Made by a program: the position numbers and the translations under genes
In this document: piece by piece, positions 9,919 through 22,505 of the stretch
Layout of the letters: each line of letters opens with the position of its first letter
Position numbering within the stretch: the stretch's first letter is position 1
Assembly (NCBI RefSeq): GCF_041956535.1
Contig: NW_027192193.1
Location: 367,239 to 392,813, forward strand
Source of the DNA: Calcarisporiella thermophila CBS 279.70
Taxonomy: Eukaryota; Calcarisporiellomycota
Direction: 5' to 3'
Length of the DNA: 25,575 nucleotides
Notes under the pieces: model-generated
Databases searched by the model: none
Told to the model about the DNA's origin: nothing
Seen by the model: the letters and a program-made list of their open reading frames with translations, nothing else

Positions 9919-10605
9919 GTTCAACTATTTTTCAAATGAGTTAGATAATGTCATCCTAGATATTTGCCAGGTGTGACTGTTTTTTTATCAACGAGTATTT
10001 GTATTGATAAGATACCAACTACATTAATATAGATTTTGTATGATATACTTAGTCATAAAGTGATCATTAAAGAAAAACAAAGCTAAAAGATAAAGTGAAT
10101 TCTTTTTTCATCGTAAAGATGTTGAAAATTTGGAAAATTGTCTATAATATTAACTTATATTTTAAATATTCTGAGCGAACACCAAATTTTAGCAAGTTAT
10201 AATCCCCCACCTCCCTAAGCAAAGTCGTTTAGCCAAATAATAAGACTCATACTTCTTCATAATATGACTATATTATAGTCTCGTTTGCAATTTCTGATAT
10301 ATGTATGCTGGAATCTCTCGATTTTTTCTCGAGGGTGAAAGAAGATATTACTAAGTAGTCAACTCACAAAGATTGGGCTGTAGCCCGTACTTACAACACT
10401 ATTTTAATTCAAAGTTGTCAACTACATGTCTGCAAAGAGTTAAACGAAAGAGTTCGAATGTCCCCACATTCAAATTCAACATGGGCTTTGAATACTGCGC
10501 CACTAAACACAATGATTTCAATCCATAAACCTTTATTCATTTTTTTCCTCAGTACACAGGACAAAGGCGTGAGACGTGACTTCCTTTCTTGTTTACCTGA
10601 TCGTC
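9919..10605. other. Divergent promoter region (D2HGDH / MetAP2)
   Basis: This separates two divergently transcribed genes. It contains a perfect short hairpin GAATGT-CCCC-ACATTC at 10456-10471. An ATG at 10458 opens a 62-codon frame ending at 10646 that overlaps the MetAP2 start codon in another frame. Whether this is in the mRNA leader depends on the unknown transcription start. No other feature is seen. Confidence 0.45.
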
Positions 10606-12479
<1,874 letters not shown>

Positions 12480-13503
12480 CTTAACATTGTTTGGCTTACG
12501 TTCGCTTGTATGGATAAATAAACCATTCTATTCATTTTGCTGGTACTGACAAAATCCTCCGAATATACGCCTAAAAATTCAAGCCTGTTAGAGATAGCTT
12601 AAACCGAGGCTCAATTAATTATTTCATCTTCAGTTTGACTACCCCTAACTCTGCACATTATGATTTATATAGTTTTTTATGAGAGACATATGTTTATTTT
12701 CATATCCTATTGGACTTTTTGTTCAGTATCTTGGAACAGTGGAGTTTAGCCAAGTTATCAAGTAATGTATAGGCATAAGAACGGTTGAAGCTAAGAGATT
12801 AACGGGGTATCGTGGAATGAGAAAGGTGAAGCTTTTCAATAACCTTATTCTTCGAGCTCAGCCTCAAGTTAAGGGGAGACTATCTTGCAAGGTGTTATAT
12901 TATTTGCACGTTTTCAAGGGGGTTTATATTAATACTACTCTACGAGACAATATCAGCAATTTTACCCTGGATTATTTACAGAGTTCTATTGTAAAGAAGA
13001 TCATATAAAGAGAGTATAAAGTAAACAATGCAGGTTCATATACGCTCAGTAGGAAATATTCTCGAAGGTGTCCCCTCTAATCATTTCATAGCGCTCGAAC
13101 GAGTAGTGATTACATGTAAGCTGGTATAGCCTCCAGGAAGCCTAATTCAGAGCCATTTATTATTTTAGAACTTTCCGGATAATAATTTGATCCACATATT
13201 TTTAGGACTGCTTTATTAAAAATGGGAGATTTTGCAGCATTGTGCTCATCATTGCAAATTTAAACCCAAGGATAAGGGACTCCAGCGCTAGTATAAACTC
13301 AGAATTTGTGGGACCTGCTAAAAATGCAGAGCTAATTTGGCATCTACTTTTCTCATCTCTAACACTCATTCTTTCAAATCACGTAATCTTTTCTCTAAAG
13401 CCCAATACCTTCTTTTCTTCCCGCGTTTCTCTTCTTTTCTTATTCTCTCCTTCTCGTGTTGATTCCCTTCATTTCCTCTATTTTGGCCTAATCATCTTGA
13501 GTT
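12480..13503. other. Intergenic region between MetAP2 and the TBC gene
   Basis: A canonical AATAAA (12517-12522) lies 38 bp after the MetAP2 stop. The region is otherwise A/T-rich. A pyrimidine-rich tract (about 13408-13484) immediately upstream of the TBC start resembles a fungal core-promoter CT-rich leader. The open frames at 12817-13008 and 13242-13583 show no family features. Confidence 0.5.
12517..12522 (+). terminator. Poly(A) signal of the MetAP2 gene
   Basis: AATAAA lies 38 nt past the MetAP2 stop codon on the same strand, a normal position for a cleavage/polyadenylation signal. Confidence 0.55.
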
Positions 13504-15524
13504 ATGAAGGCGGAGCAGATCAATGGCCCTGTATTAAATCCATGCACTGGATGGGAAGAAGAGGAATATCGTGTGTTAGGTGACGAAGAGTCTGTAGTAG
13601 TACCTCTTAATAAAGGTAAGCGTTCAATATATACACACAAGATTCAAAAAGGAGTTTAATTTGGCTAGGTCATTTAGAAAATTCCAATGTCCTGAATCAT
13701 GATGGATTGGATAGTATTCAACTTGATGATTCTCAGCTGATTGCCCACGAAACACAAAGTAAACCCCGTCCTCTAAGTATGCTTCAAGAAGTGGATCTTT
13801 CCTTGGATGATGATCCTCAATTTGCCGAATCTCCTACTTCCGAATCGCCAAGTACAGTTGGCCGATCCTTTTCTATCGACCGGTCCTCTACTATTTCACA
13901 GTCGACAATTGAATCACGTCCACGCGAAGGCTCACTATTTTCACGCGCTGGAGGCACACTTCGCTCGACATTCTCATCTTTTGCCTCTACATATTCGGGA
14001 GATGATATTTTATTGGCGCGATTAGAGGCACAAAACCAGGAGTTGAAAAAGGATCCAAAACACAAGCGCATAACTCAGTTAACTCGAGAAAATGTAAGAA
14101 CAAGTTTTTTGCAACTACAAGTGGAGACCGCGCAAAGAGGCTCCATAGAAGAAATTGATTGGGGTACGTTTTCAATCAAATCAATTATAGAAATATCTCT
14201 GTTAACCATTATTATTTTGGAAATACATATAGATTTCTGGGAATTAGTGGTATCCGACTTTGAATCCATCTCTAGGACGCAAACAAAGAAGCTTTCTGAT
14301 GCCATCCAAGAAGGCGTCCCTTCAATACTTCGCGGCATGATTTGGAAACTCTTCGCAAGATCAAAGGAACCCGAACTAGAGATGGGTTACGCTGAGCTTA
14401 TCAAACAGCAAAGCCCTTTCGAAAAAATTATCACGCGTGAACTTGAACTGTTCTACCCTACTCAAGATTATTTCAAAGAAAAAAATGGGAATGGACAACG
14501 CGCTCTATTTAATTTACTAAGTGCATACTCATTGATCGATGATGAAGTTGGATATTCGCGAGGAATAGGTTTTATTGCGGGGTTGTTGTTACTCGTGCTT
14601 TCGGAAGAGGAAGCATTTTGTTTACTTTCGCGTTTGATGAAAGAATATGACCTGCGTTCTCATTTTACAACACATATGGACGGGCTCCAACAGCGACTTT
14701 TTCAGTTCGAGCATCTTATGGAAGAACAGCTTACGCGTATCCATCGTCATCTGACCCGCCTAGGCATAAAACCTGAAATGTATGCTCTTCAATGGCTCAT
14801 GACGTTGTTCGCTGATGTGTTTCCTCTCTCGCACGTCTATCGCATTTTTGATGTGGTGATTGCTGAAGGGCTTGATGCAGTGTTTCGATTTGCATTGGCA
14901 ATATTGAAGAGGAGCGAAATTGAAATTTTAGGGATGGAATTTGAACAGGCTATTGCATATTTAAAGGGAGGTTTCTGCAACATATTTAAGGATCCGGACG
15001 ACTTCATCCAGGAAGCCTATAGCTTCCGCATTACACCCAAGGATCTCCTCCGATTTTCAAAAGCCTATCAGGCTTATGCACAGCGCGCTGCCTCCGAGAA
15101 TCAAGCTATTGAGTCGCTCCGAATTGCCAATGCCCAACTCTCAGCTCATGTGAAAAATCTTGAGGGGAGTCTTGCAAAACTTAATCGCGAACATTGTGAT
15201 CTAGCCAATATGCTCATATCGGCTAAAATGGAGCTTGCAAGTGTACAAGAGCGGCGAAGCAATCTTAGACAACAAGTATCTGAATTGACGCGACGAATTG
15301 AAGAGATGCCTGCTGAGTTGGATGCCGAGTTTCGTGGAGAAATCCAGAACCTTGCTCAAAAAAACGCAGATTTAGTCGGCCAAAATTGCGCACTGGAAAC
15401 TCAACTCAATGAGATGGAGTCGATGTTGATTGATACACGCGTGCGCTTTGCAGAGTCAGAGAGCGAGCGCGAGTTGTTACGCAGACGCTTAGGTGATATG
15501 CGAAGAGCGCTAGGAGTAGCATAA
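13504..15524 (+). CDS. TBC-domain protein, Gyp5/Gyl1/EVI5-like, apparently without catalytic fingers
   Basis: This is a 632-residue protein from three exons: 13504-13615, 13669-14163, 14233-15524. An N-terminal Ser-rich acidic region (about 40-150) precedes a TBC domain (about 203-430: DFWELVVSDFE, GVPSILRGMIWKLF, EKNGNGQRALFNLLSAYS, VYRIFDVVIAEGLDAVFRFA). A long C-terminal coiled coil (about 480-625) follows, rich in Leu, Glu, Arg and Gln heptads. This order is typical of Gyp5/EVI5-like Rab GAPs, which act on exocytic or recycling Rabs at membranes. In active TBC proteins an IxxDxxR motif supplies an arginine finger and YxQ a glutamine finger. Here the first reads ITRELEL (Glu272, Leu275) and the second YSR (Arg312). 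Rab binding may remain while GAP catalysis is likely lost. Intron 2 (14164-14232) is stop-free and a multiple of three. Confidence 0.9.
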
Positions 15525-15740
15525 GCCTGTCTACGCGGCGAAAACGGATTAGAGTATTTACCTCTATCTAAAATTCTCTGCCCCTTTTTGATTTATTTTA
15601 TTTAGCGGATTAGTTCTTAGTTGACTAATAATTCCTTTTTTGAATATTTTTGTTTGCCATTTATTGCTTAAATTTATTGTATTTCTTAACGCCTTTTTTT
15701 CTTCCTGTGAATAATTCATTATAGCTTTCTAATTGATAAA
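15525..15740. other. Short tandem-gene spacer
   Basis: This is a T-rich spacer between two co-oriented genes. It must hold the TBC 3' UTR and the PRP38 promoter within about 216 bp. No specific element is recognised. Confidence 0.5.
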
Positions 15741-17409
15741 ATGGATGGTCTGACAATTCCTCTTAGTGGCTTGGATTCTTCACCTCTTTCTAGGTTGATT
15801 TGGCACAAATATTTCGAAGTGGTTTTCTTGCATTGGAAAATGGTCAAACCGAGTAACCGACTAGAAACATGGGGAAATGAGAGTACGATGAATATGAATG
15901 CGATCATACATACTAATGTGCTGGCTTCACCTTATTTTAAGAGCTTGTAGTAAGTGTTAATGGTGATGATTTAGCCCGATCTTCTATTGACTTTTTTTAT
16001 AGCGAAAAGAAAACGTATCATGAAGTAATTGATGAAATTTATAATCAAGGTAAGCAGAGATGACTTCCACATGCTCTTCTTGGACTCGTTCCAATCCGAT
16101 TTACCTAACTCGCATTTATATTTATTTCTCTTCGTGAACAGTTGCTTCGCTGGGTATGTAGTAAGTTCTTATTTCACCTTGGTTTGATCGGCGAATATTA
16201 GATGATGATTTAGTGCTGAATTCACTAAATTCTTCGCCACAGATCCTTTTGTGAAAGGCACAACTGCTTCAACTGCATTCTGTCTACTCTACAAGCTCTG
16301 GACACTCCGCTTGACAGTAAAGCAAGTGCAGGGCCTTCTTGATCATCCTGATTCTCCGTAATTTATCATTTCGACTGTTGTTTTTCCATGGTCTATACTC
16401 ATCATCTCGTGCTGCTTTAGACATATTCGTGGGCTTGGTTTTCTCTATCTTCGTTATGTATGTAAGCCGCAGAACTTGTGGGATTGGTTTAGCGGATATT
16501 TGAACGATGAAGAAGAAATACAACTTACCAAGGGACCCAATCCGAAAATAATGTAAGTAAACGGTATTTTCTCATTTTTGTCTGTGTGCGGAGAAGGATA
16601 GAGGGGTTACCATTTGTTTGCTATCATTTTGCGTGCCCCACTTTTCCTATTCGCTACTCAACTCTGAGCCACAAAGGAGTGAAATACACATTTCTAATAT
16701 TGTGGTATTTTGCGGGAGCCCATGGAGTGAGTGAAGCTGTGATATAACTCCACCTACGTTTGTCCAAACAAGCTTCTCTGACATTAACCAACTAATCTGT
16801 CACTTTTTTTTTTCGTTAGTACTATTGGAAAACTCTGTCATATGCTGTTGACAGAGCAAAAGTTCCTTGGAACTATGCTTCCCCGGATTCCGGTTCCTGT
16901 TGCGAAAGAAATTGAACAGCAGATGCAAGAGCATAGTCGTCAAAATAGGTTCGATAGTCTTTACATAAATCATAGTTAAATTATTCCGTTCTAATTTACT
17001 GATATTCAACAGGACATCTTCCGCTTCCAAAGATAAAGCTTACGATGATAGAAGACATAGAAACTATGACGATGAAAGTGACAGGCATTTTGCTCGACGA
17101 AATTCTCGCTCGCTTTCTCCCCGCTCTCCTCGTTTTCGTCGGGATGACTCTTATTCATACCGGGATAGAGAGGAATCGCGCCGTAATCGCCGGTATAGCC
17201 GCAGTCGCAGCCACAGTCGAGAGCGATATCGCCGAGATGACCGTAGCCGCAGCCGTAGTCGAGATCGGCATTCCCGTTATCGGAGCGAAAGGCGCTCTTA
17301 TGATGATGCCAAAGAACGTCGTCGGGAAGAACGGTATCGGCATGATTATGAATCAACTAGCAGGAGAGACTATGGGAGGAATGGGGACAAAGAAGAAGGA
17401 GAATTGTAG
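15741..17409 (+). CDS. Prp38-family pre-mRNA splicing factor with RS domain (PRP38B-like)
   Basis: This is a 346-residue protein from seven exons: 15741-15949, 16003-16049, 16142-16153, 16243-16357, 16421-16552, 16820-16948, 17013-17409. The Prp38 domain runs from about residue 35 to 205: WGNESTMNMN, HTNVLASPYFKSLYE, KTYHEVIDEIYNQV, FVKGTTASTAFCLLYKL, PHIRGLGFLYLRYV and LWDWFSGYLNDEEEI. The last exon (residues 215-346) encodes an Arg/Ser/Asp/Glu-rich tail with RSRSRS-type runs, as in metazoan and plant PRP38B and unlike yeast Prp38. Prp38 proteins belong to the spliceosomal B complex and are needed for activation. Exon 3 is only 12 nt (16142-16153, V-A-S-L). The ATG at 15741 has A at -3 and G at +4. 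The first ~30 residues are poorly conserved, so the start is less certain than the rest. Confidence 0.92.
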
Positions 17410-17514
17410 CCTATATTAATCTACACTAGAAGCACGAGAGTCATTGGGTGTGCCCACTATGTTATCACAAAACTCATGCACTTACGGATTTTACAGATGT
17501 TTCACACCTCGGAA

Positions 17515-17520
17515 AATAAA
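17515..17520 (+). terminator. Poly(A) signal of the Prp38-family gene
   Basis: AATAAA lies about 105 nt past the stop codon on the coding strand. A second A/T-rich AATAAA-type motif occurs about 40 nt further on. Confidence 0.45.
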
Positions 17521-17678
17521 AACGAGTTCTTTTTTTAAGTGTACTATTTTAACAAATAAATTCATTGTTTTATTATAATCGATCAGAAACTGGCGCGTTG
17601 AGGCAAAAGTAAAACGGTTAAGATCCTTTAATGATAAAAATCGTGAGAAATGATTAAGCTTTTAGCCAAAGCAGAAAA

Positions 17679-17686
17679 TATAAATA
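17679..17686 (+). promoter_or_regulatory. TATA box of sulfotransferase-like gene A
   Basis: TATAAATA lies 56 bp upstream of the start codon of the first array gene. The other two copies have comparable elements (19369-19375 and 21028-21034), which supports a real TATA promoter. Confidence 0.55.
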
Positions 17687-17741
17687 AGTTTATGGGAAGA
17701 TTCTAGTTGTTAATATACGCATTGAATAAACAATTAGCAAT

Positions 17742-18752
17742 ATGTCTGAATTGCAAGTCATTGGTGCAAGGTATTGTACGTCGGGTAGACTCTCAGTGCA
17801 AGATGAAGTTTTGCCTCTTCTCAATGTCAATAGGCTAACCAAGGCTTGTCAATTCACCACCCTAGCTTCGGCCGTACTGGGACTAAGAGTTTGAAAAAGG
17901 CTCTCAATATCCTTGGATTCGGTCCTACACATCATATGTCGGTTTTATCTCCTACTGAAATTGATGAGTTTGCTCGTGTTTACGATGGAGAGCCTGCAGA
18001 CTGGGACCGCCTTCTATCTGGATACCGTTCGTGTGTGGACTGGCCAACAACTTCATTCTATGAAGAATTAATTAGACAGAATCCCAAGGCAAAAGTTATT
18101 TTGACGGTAAGGGACTCGCCTCTATTATGGTAAACATATAATTGTCAGACATGAATGGTTAGAAATGACAATTTGATATATCGTTATTGCGTTGTCTGGC
18201 GTTGAAGGTATCAAAGCGTGATTTCGACCATCTTCTACTTCACTCTACGTCCATTCCCCTACAAATATATATACCCCTGGATGTACTATCACTATTATGA
18301 GGGAAGATTCGGATTAATGCCCTACCATATCAACCAGCATGATTTTGGAGGTCGCGTGGGAGATCAGCAGTTTGCAATCTCAATGTATAATGAACGAATG
18401 CAGAAGGTTAAGCAGCTGGTACCCCCCGAGCAACTACTAATATTTAATGTAGTTATATTTTCTACGTTGTCCACTTTCCGAAATTCTTACTCAACACACT
18501 CGTCTTTTCCTTTCTTTCTCTCCTCTTTCTTTTTTTTTTGATTTATAGGTCAAACAAGGGTGGGAGCCGCTATGCAAATTTCTTGGAGTTCCGGTACCCG
18601 ATCAGCCTTTCCCCCACGACAATGAAAGGGCTATTTTACAATCTCGCAATAGGCGGATGAAGAGATGCATGGACATCTTTATCATCGGAACCCTGGCTTG
18701 CAGCCTGGTGGCGATGTGGTGTGTGTCGAAGCAAATTTTGTGGGTTCATTAA
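17742..18752 (+). CDS. Sulfotransferase-like P-loop protein, array copy A
   Basis: This is a 245-residue protein from four exons: 17742-17770, 17866-18129, 18208-18448, 18549-18752. The 5'-PAPS-type P-loop reads GASFGRTGTKSL (about 8-19), followed by LGFGPTHHM, CVDWPTTSFYEEL and LTVRDSPLLWYQS. These are the hallmarks of the fungal Sulfotransfer_4 family (Pfam), often annotated only as a hypothetical P-loop protein. Substrates are unknown; sulfate transfer from PAPS is a family inference. The C-terminus ends in a hydrophobic helix (about 220-240, MDIFIIGTLACSLVAMW), so the protein is probably tail-anchored. It differs from copies B and C by Ser instead of Gly at residue 10 in the P-loop, and it is the most diverged copy. 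Intron 2 uses an AAG acceptor. Confidence 0.85.
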
Positions 18753-19491
18753 TCCCTTTATTTCCTTTCATTCTATAAGCTTTCGCCCCATTCATCAAGA
18801 GCCCTAAATATAAGTTGCGGGATGGTGCGTTCATTTCTATTAAGTGCGGAATTCACGAGTCTTTCTATTTGCTAGCCTTTTGGAGCATTAACTCTGTAAG
18901 GTTTCCAGAACTTCATGGCCATACTAGTACGTATAAGCTACACTTAGAGTCCCGTTGAAACTATTCATTCATTTCAAATAAATTATTTCATTGATCTTTC
19001 TGTTATTAAAATACCAAATATAAACCCTAAGGCCACAATTTTCAAAAATGAGAGCATGTGCTCTTAGAATTGCAACGCCAGCTGCCATTTTAGTCATCAC
19101 AAAAGAAGCTTGATATTAGTGAGTGCTAACTTCCATCCCCCATGTATCATCCAATTAATAAAGTTTACAATAGATAATTTTGTTCACTTAGTTTTAACCT
19201 TTTTTATTAGCTCTTAAAACTAGTCCTAAATTTGGCGCTCCCTATGACTGAGCCTCTAACGCCTAGTCAATCGTATAAATTGATTCTAACTCTACGTATG
19301 GGAAAAGTGTTCGACTCTTCACCTAGATAATATACAACGTTTCTCTGGATCCCCATTACGGGGACTCTTATAAAACCGAAAATCAGCACTGGAAATTCAC
19401 ATAAAAGAGTAGGCTATAGCGCAAACTCATGATTTATTTTTCATTCTGTAATCGCCTAACTTGATGACAGGTATTTGAACGTCAAGAAAAG
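18753..19491. other. Spacer between array copies A and B
   Basis: No coding frame with family features is seen. The region contains a TATAAAA element at 19369-19375 for copy B and ACGTCA at 19479-19484 just before its start. I found no remnant of a fourth sulfotransferase-like copy by eye. Confidence 0.45.
19369..19375 (+). promoter_or_regulatory. TATA box of sulfotransferase-like gene B
   Basis: TATAAAA lies 117 bp upstream of the copy B start codon. Confidence 0.5.
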
Positions 19492-20441
19492 ATGGCACCA
19501 CTACAAGTGATTGGTGCGGGGTAATCTATTATATGTGACAGGCGGCTTGTAAGAGCAGAATAATTTATCAACGTGCTCTTCAAAAATGTAGCTTTGGAAG
19601 AACAGGCACGCTGTCATTGATGACAGCGTTAGATGAACTAGGATTTGGACCATGTTATCACATGACACATGCGATGGAACGTTCTCATTATCGCGCATTC
19701 ATTGATGCTTTTGACGGAAAGGATGTGAACTGGGACAAGGTATTTGCAGATTTCTCATCCACAGTCGATTGGCCTGCTGCCACCTTCTATCGACAGCTTA
19801 TGGCGAAATACCCTGATGCGAAAGTTATATTAACCGTACGAGATAGCAGTGAGATATGGTGAATAAATATGAAACAGCAGTGAAAAAAAAACGCTCAGTT
19901 TTATATTGTCTATGGTTTAGGAGTGATAGCATAATAAAAACGATCGCCTGTCTGCGTCCTAACTACAATTCTATAATTGATCAGTGTCTATACGGGCTCA
20001 TATACGGATTCGATCGGTTATTTTATGTAAAGAAGTTTGATCATTGTGTTTTCGATGGGCGTCTAAAAGACAAAAAACACATTGCTGCTGTCTATGAACG
20101 ACATTGTGGTGAAGTTAAGCGGATAGTGCCACCAGAAAAACTGCTTATTTTCAATGTAATAATTTTGTATTCACTGCATCCACGTTTCATACTTCAATGA
20201 AATCTCAATATAGGTCAAGGATGGTTGGAAGCCTTTGTGTAGTTTCCTTGGCGTTACCAACATACCTGATCGTCCATTTCCAAAGAAAAACGACTCAGGC
20301 GAATTCAGAGACACGTTTGTCAGCCCGGGGAAGCAAAAAATGAGATGGGTTCAATGGGGACTCTATTCGATTCTCGTCGTCACCATAGCTTGCGTTATTA
20401 GAATAAGCAAAGATGCAATTTATAGTCGGAGTATATTTTAA
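19492..20441 (+). CDS. Sulfotransferase-like P-loop protein, array copy B
   Basis: This is a 252-residue protein from four exons: 19492-19520, 19592-19858, 19921-20155, 20214-20441. The P-loop is GAGFGRTGTLSL, followed by LGFGPCYHM, STVDWPAATFYRQL and LTVRDSSEIW, matching the same Sulfotransfer_4-type family as its neighbours. Intron positions and phases are identical to copies A and C: within the P-loop (phase 2), within the Trp after VRDS (phase 2) and after LLIFN (phase 0). A hydrophobic segment (about 224-240, WGLYSILVVTIACVI) ends the protein and suggests a C-terminal membrane anchor. N-terminal identity with copy C (MAPLxVIGAGFGRTGTLSLM) shows B and C are the closer pair. The substrate is unknown. 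Confidence 0.87.
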
Positions 20442-20509
20442 AAGTTTACTTGGAGTAGCTCTGTGAGCTAAATTATTCCCCGCTCTCTCCCTGACGATCT
20501 TCACGAGAA

Positions 20510-20520
20510 AATAAAATAAA
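20510..20520 (+). terminator. Overlapping poly(A) signals of array copy B
   Basis: Two overlapping AATAAA hexamers (20510-20515 and 20515-20520) lie about 70 nt after the copy B stop codon. Confidence 0.5.
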
Positions 20521-21027
20521 ATCAGTTTGGATAAAATTGTGTTTGGCTCAAATGTTGTGAAGAGACTTGCACTCCATAATCTCGATTAAATCTAAATTCA
20601 CTCTCGTTTATATTGATCAGTTTGTCTATTATAATGGTAGGCTTATTGAGTCATTAGAGAAAAGAGAGGAAGACTTTGCGTGAGTTTGCAATCTGAAAAT
20701 ATGAGCGGTACAAGGAATATATTAAAATTCGACAGTTAGCGAAACGAGATCTGCTCGATCGTAAATTATATATTACATAACTACCCTGGAACCCCTTAGC
20801 TAGCTCCGACATTTTGTATTATCCCTAGAATAACCCTACATATATTTCGAAAAGCAAAATGGGATACTGCCCTGAGTAAGGGCAATTATCCAAAAGATCT
20901 TCAAACTGATGCGCTATATCCTAGCTGAATGTTAACAGGGTATGAAGAAAAAAAATGCTTTATTAGATTAGCAAGCGTAGTTCAGGGCCATTCCATAATA
21001 TAAATTAAAGATTTCAAACCTCCACCC

Positions 21028-21034
21028 TATATAA
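21028..21034 (+). promoter_or_regulatory. TATA box of sulfotransferase-like gene C
   Basis: TATATAA lies 64 bp upstream of the copy C start codon, a distance similar to that in copy A. Confidence 0.5.
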
Positions 21035-21097
21035 TCCTGAGCTATTTTCTTAATATATCAAACCAGTTTACTCCCAAAATTCAAATTTAAATAAGAA

Positions 21098-22002
21098 ATG
21101 GCCCCTCTAAAAGTGATTGGAGCTGGGTAAGTCAAATTAATGTAAAGTATTCAGGTGTAAACTTTTCTTATTCGAGTCATATATTCAGCTTTGGTAGGAC
21201 GGGTACGCTCTCCTTGATGGTTGCGCTTGATATGCTTGGTTTTGGGCCGTGCTACCATATGAACCGCATCTCACGTGAGCACATTCGAAAATTTCTAAAC
21301 GCTGCCGATGGTATGGAGATAGACTGGGACGAGCTGTTCAAAGATTTCAACTCTTGCGTCGACTGGCCCACTGTAGCCTTCTATAAAGAACTAATGATAA
21401 AATATCCTCATGCAAAAGTAATATTAACTGTACGCGATTCTCCAGAAAAATGGTAAAAAAGCGAAGCTTTGCTTTTTCTATCGCTAGACATTGAGCCATG
21501 CTTTCCTAATATTAAAATAATAGGTATGAAAGCGCGAGAAGTACAATTTTCAACGTGCCGCTTACAACAGTTGCAAACCTTGCTATTTGGCTGAGATTCG
21601 GCTCCAACTTTCCAAAAATGATCATCAAAATCGTGTTGGAAGGAACATTTAACTGGCATTTTAAAGATAAAGAAAGATCAATTGCCGTATATAATCAACA
21701 TATCGAGGAAGTTAAACGCGTGGTACCAGAAGAAAGACTTTTAATCTTTAATGTAGGCAATAATCTAATTTCAATCATTAATTATCCTTACGGCCGGCTC
21801 AACTTGTATTTCTATGTAGGTAAAAGAAGGTTGGGTGCCATTATGCAAATTCTTAGATGTTCCTGTTCCAAAAGAAGCTTTTCCTAGAGTGAACGACAGA
21901 GATGCTTTCCGAGCCCGGATAAGACGTGCAGAAGTTGGCATGTTTTTGATTATTTTGACCTCTTTATACACGCTCTATTGCTTCTATTGCTATTTCATTT
22001 GA
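21098..22002 (+). CDS. Sulfotransferase-like P-loop protein, array copy C
   Basis: This is a 234-residue protein from four exons: 21098-21126, 21189-21452, 21524-21752, 21820-22002. It carries the P-loop GAGFGRTGTLSL, LGFGPCYHM, SCVDWPTVAFYKEL and LTVRDSPEKWYES, so it is a third member of the tandem Sulfotransfer_4-type array with the same three intron positions and phases. The end is an aromatic-rich hydrophobic helix (VGMFLIILTSLYTLYCFY) that runs to within a few residues of the stop, a probable tail anchor. The middle third (about residues 100-145) differs strongly between copies, which suggests divergence in the acceptor-substrate region. The product and substrate are unknown. Confidence 0.87.
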
Positions 22003-22505
22003 ATAGAGGGTATTTTCTATTTTTTTTATTGTTTAGTCGTATTATAGAATTTAAAACTCATATCAATCAATTCTGTCATATTCCATATTCTCTATGTTGG
22101 ATTTAAATTATCCACTGTGAGCACGATTATTTAAAGTGGTTAAAATGCTCTTCATATATAGCTAAATTGGTTTATTTTCAGTTTGTGGAAAATACAGAAA
22201 GAAAACCGAGGAGACTCCCAGTGCGAAATTTAATTTCCTAATCAATGGGTTAACTTAAATGTATATAGGGGTATTATTTTCGGAACATTTTCTATGTATA
22301 ACATTTCGTCAGGCTCCGTTTGAGAAGAAGTGGCCAATAGTAGAATAACGCTTCTATATAAACATCAACTCCTAGCTTATTGGCCGTTGGGGCAATATGT
22401 ATATTCTAGTAAATACCAATTTCCTCTAGCGATGCTTCTTCGCGAGGAAAGATTTACTTTCCCTTGACTTTGGCAACAAAATCGTTAGAATGAAGAGTCT
22501 CGTGA
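22003..22505. other. Intergenic region downstream of the array
   Basis: This is A/T-rich. A TATATAAA element (22355-22362) with a CCAAT motif about 20 bp upstream (22333-22337) looks like a promoter pointing right, toward the possible coding fragment that follows. No intact gene begins here. Confidence 0.4.
22355..22362 (+). promoter_or_regulatory. Possible orphan promoter (CCAAT + TATA)
   Basis: TATATAAA is preceded by CCAAT at 22333-22337. Short ATG frames follow at 22432 and 22490, but both stop early, so the promoter may belong to a decayed or non-coding transcript. Confidence 0.35.

Larger units (their letters stand above)
17410..17741. other. Intergenic region before the sulfotransferase-like array
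   Basis: It holds a poly(A) signal for the Prp38-family gene (AATAAA at 17515-17520) and a TATA element for the first array gene (17679-17686). Nothing else is recognised. Confidence 0.5.
20442..21097. other. Spacer between array copies B and C
   Basis: Overlapping AATAAA signals at 20510-20520 probably end copy B. A TATATAA element at 21028-21034 precedes copy C. The rest is A/T-rich with no recognisable coding sequence. Confidence 0.45.

Noticed and set aside
12817-13008. 63-codon open frame between MetAP2 and the TBC gene
   Set aside because: It shows no family motif, no plausible splice partners and ordinary A/T-rich composition.
17006-17356. Long antisense and alternate-frame ORFs over the Prp38 tail (Gly/Asp/Cys- or Ala/Val-rich)
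   Set aside because: They are by-products of the repetitive Arg/Ser codons of the RS domain, which is in frame with the conserved Prp38 exons.
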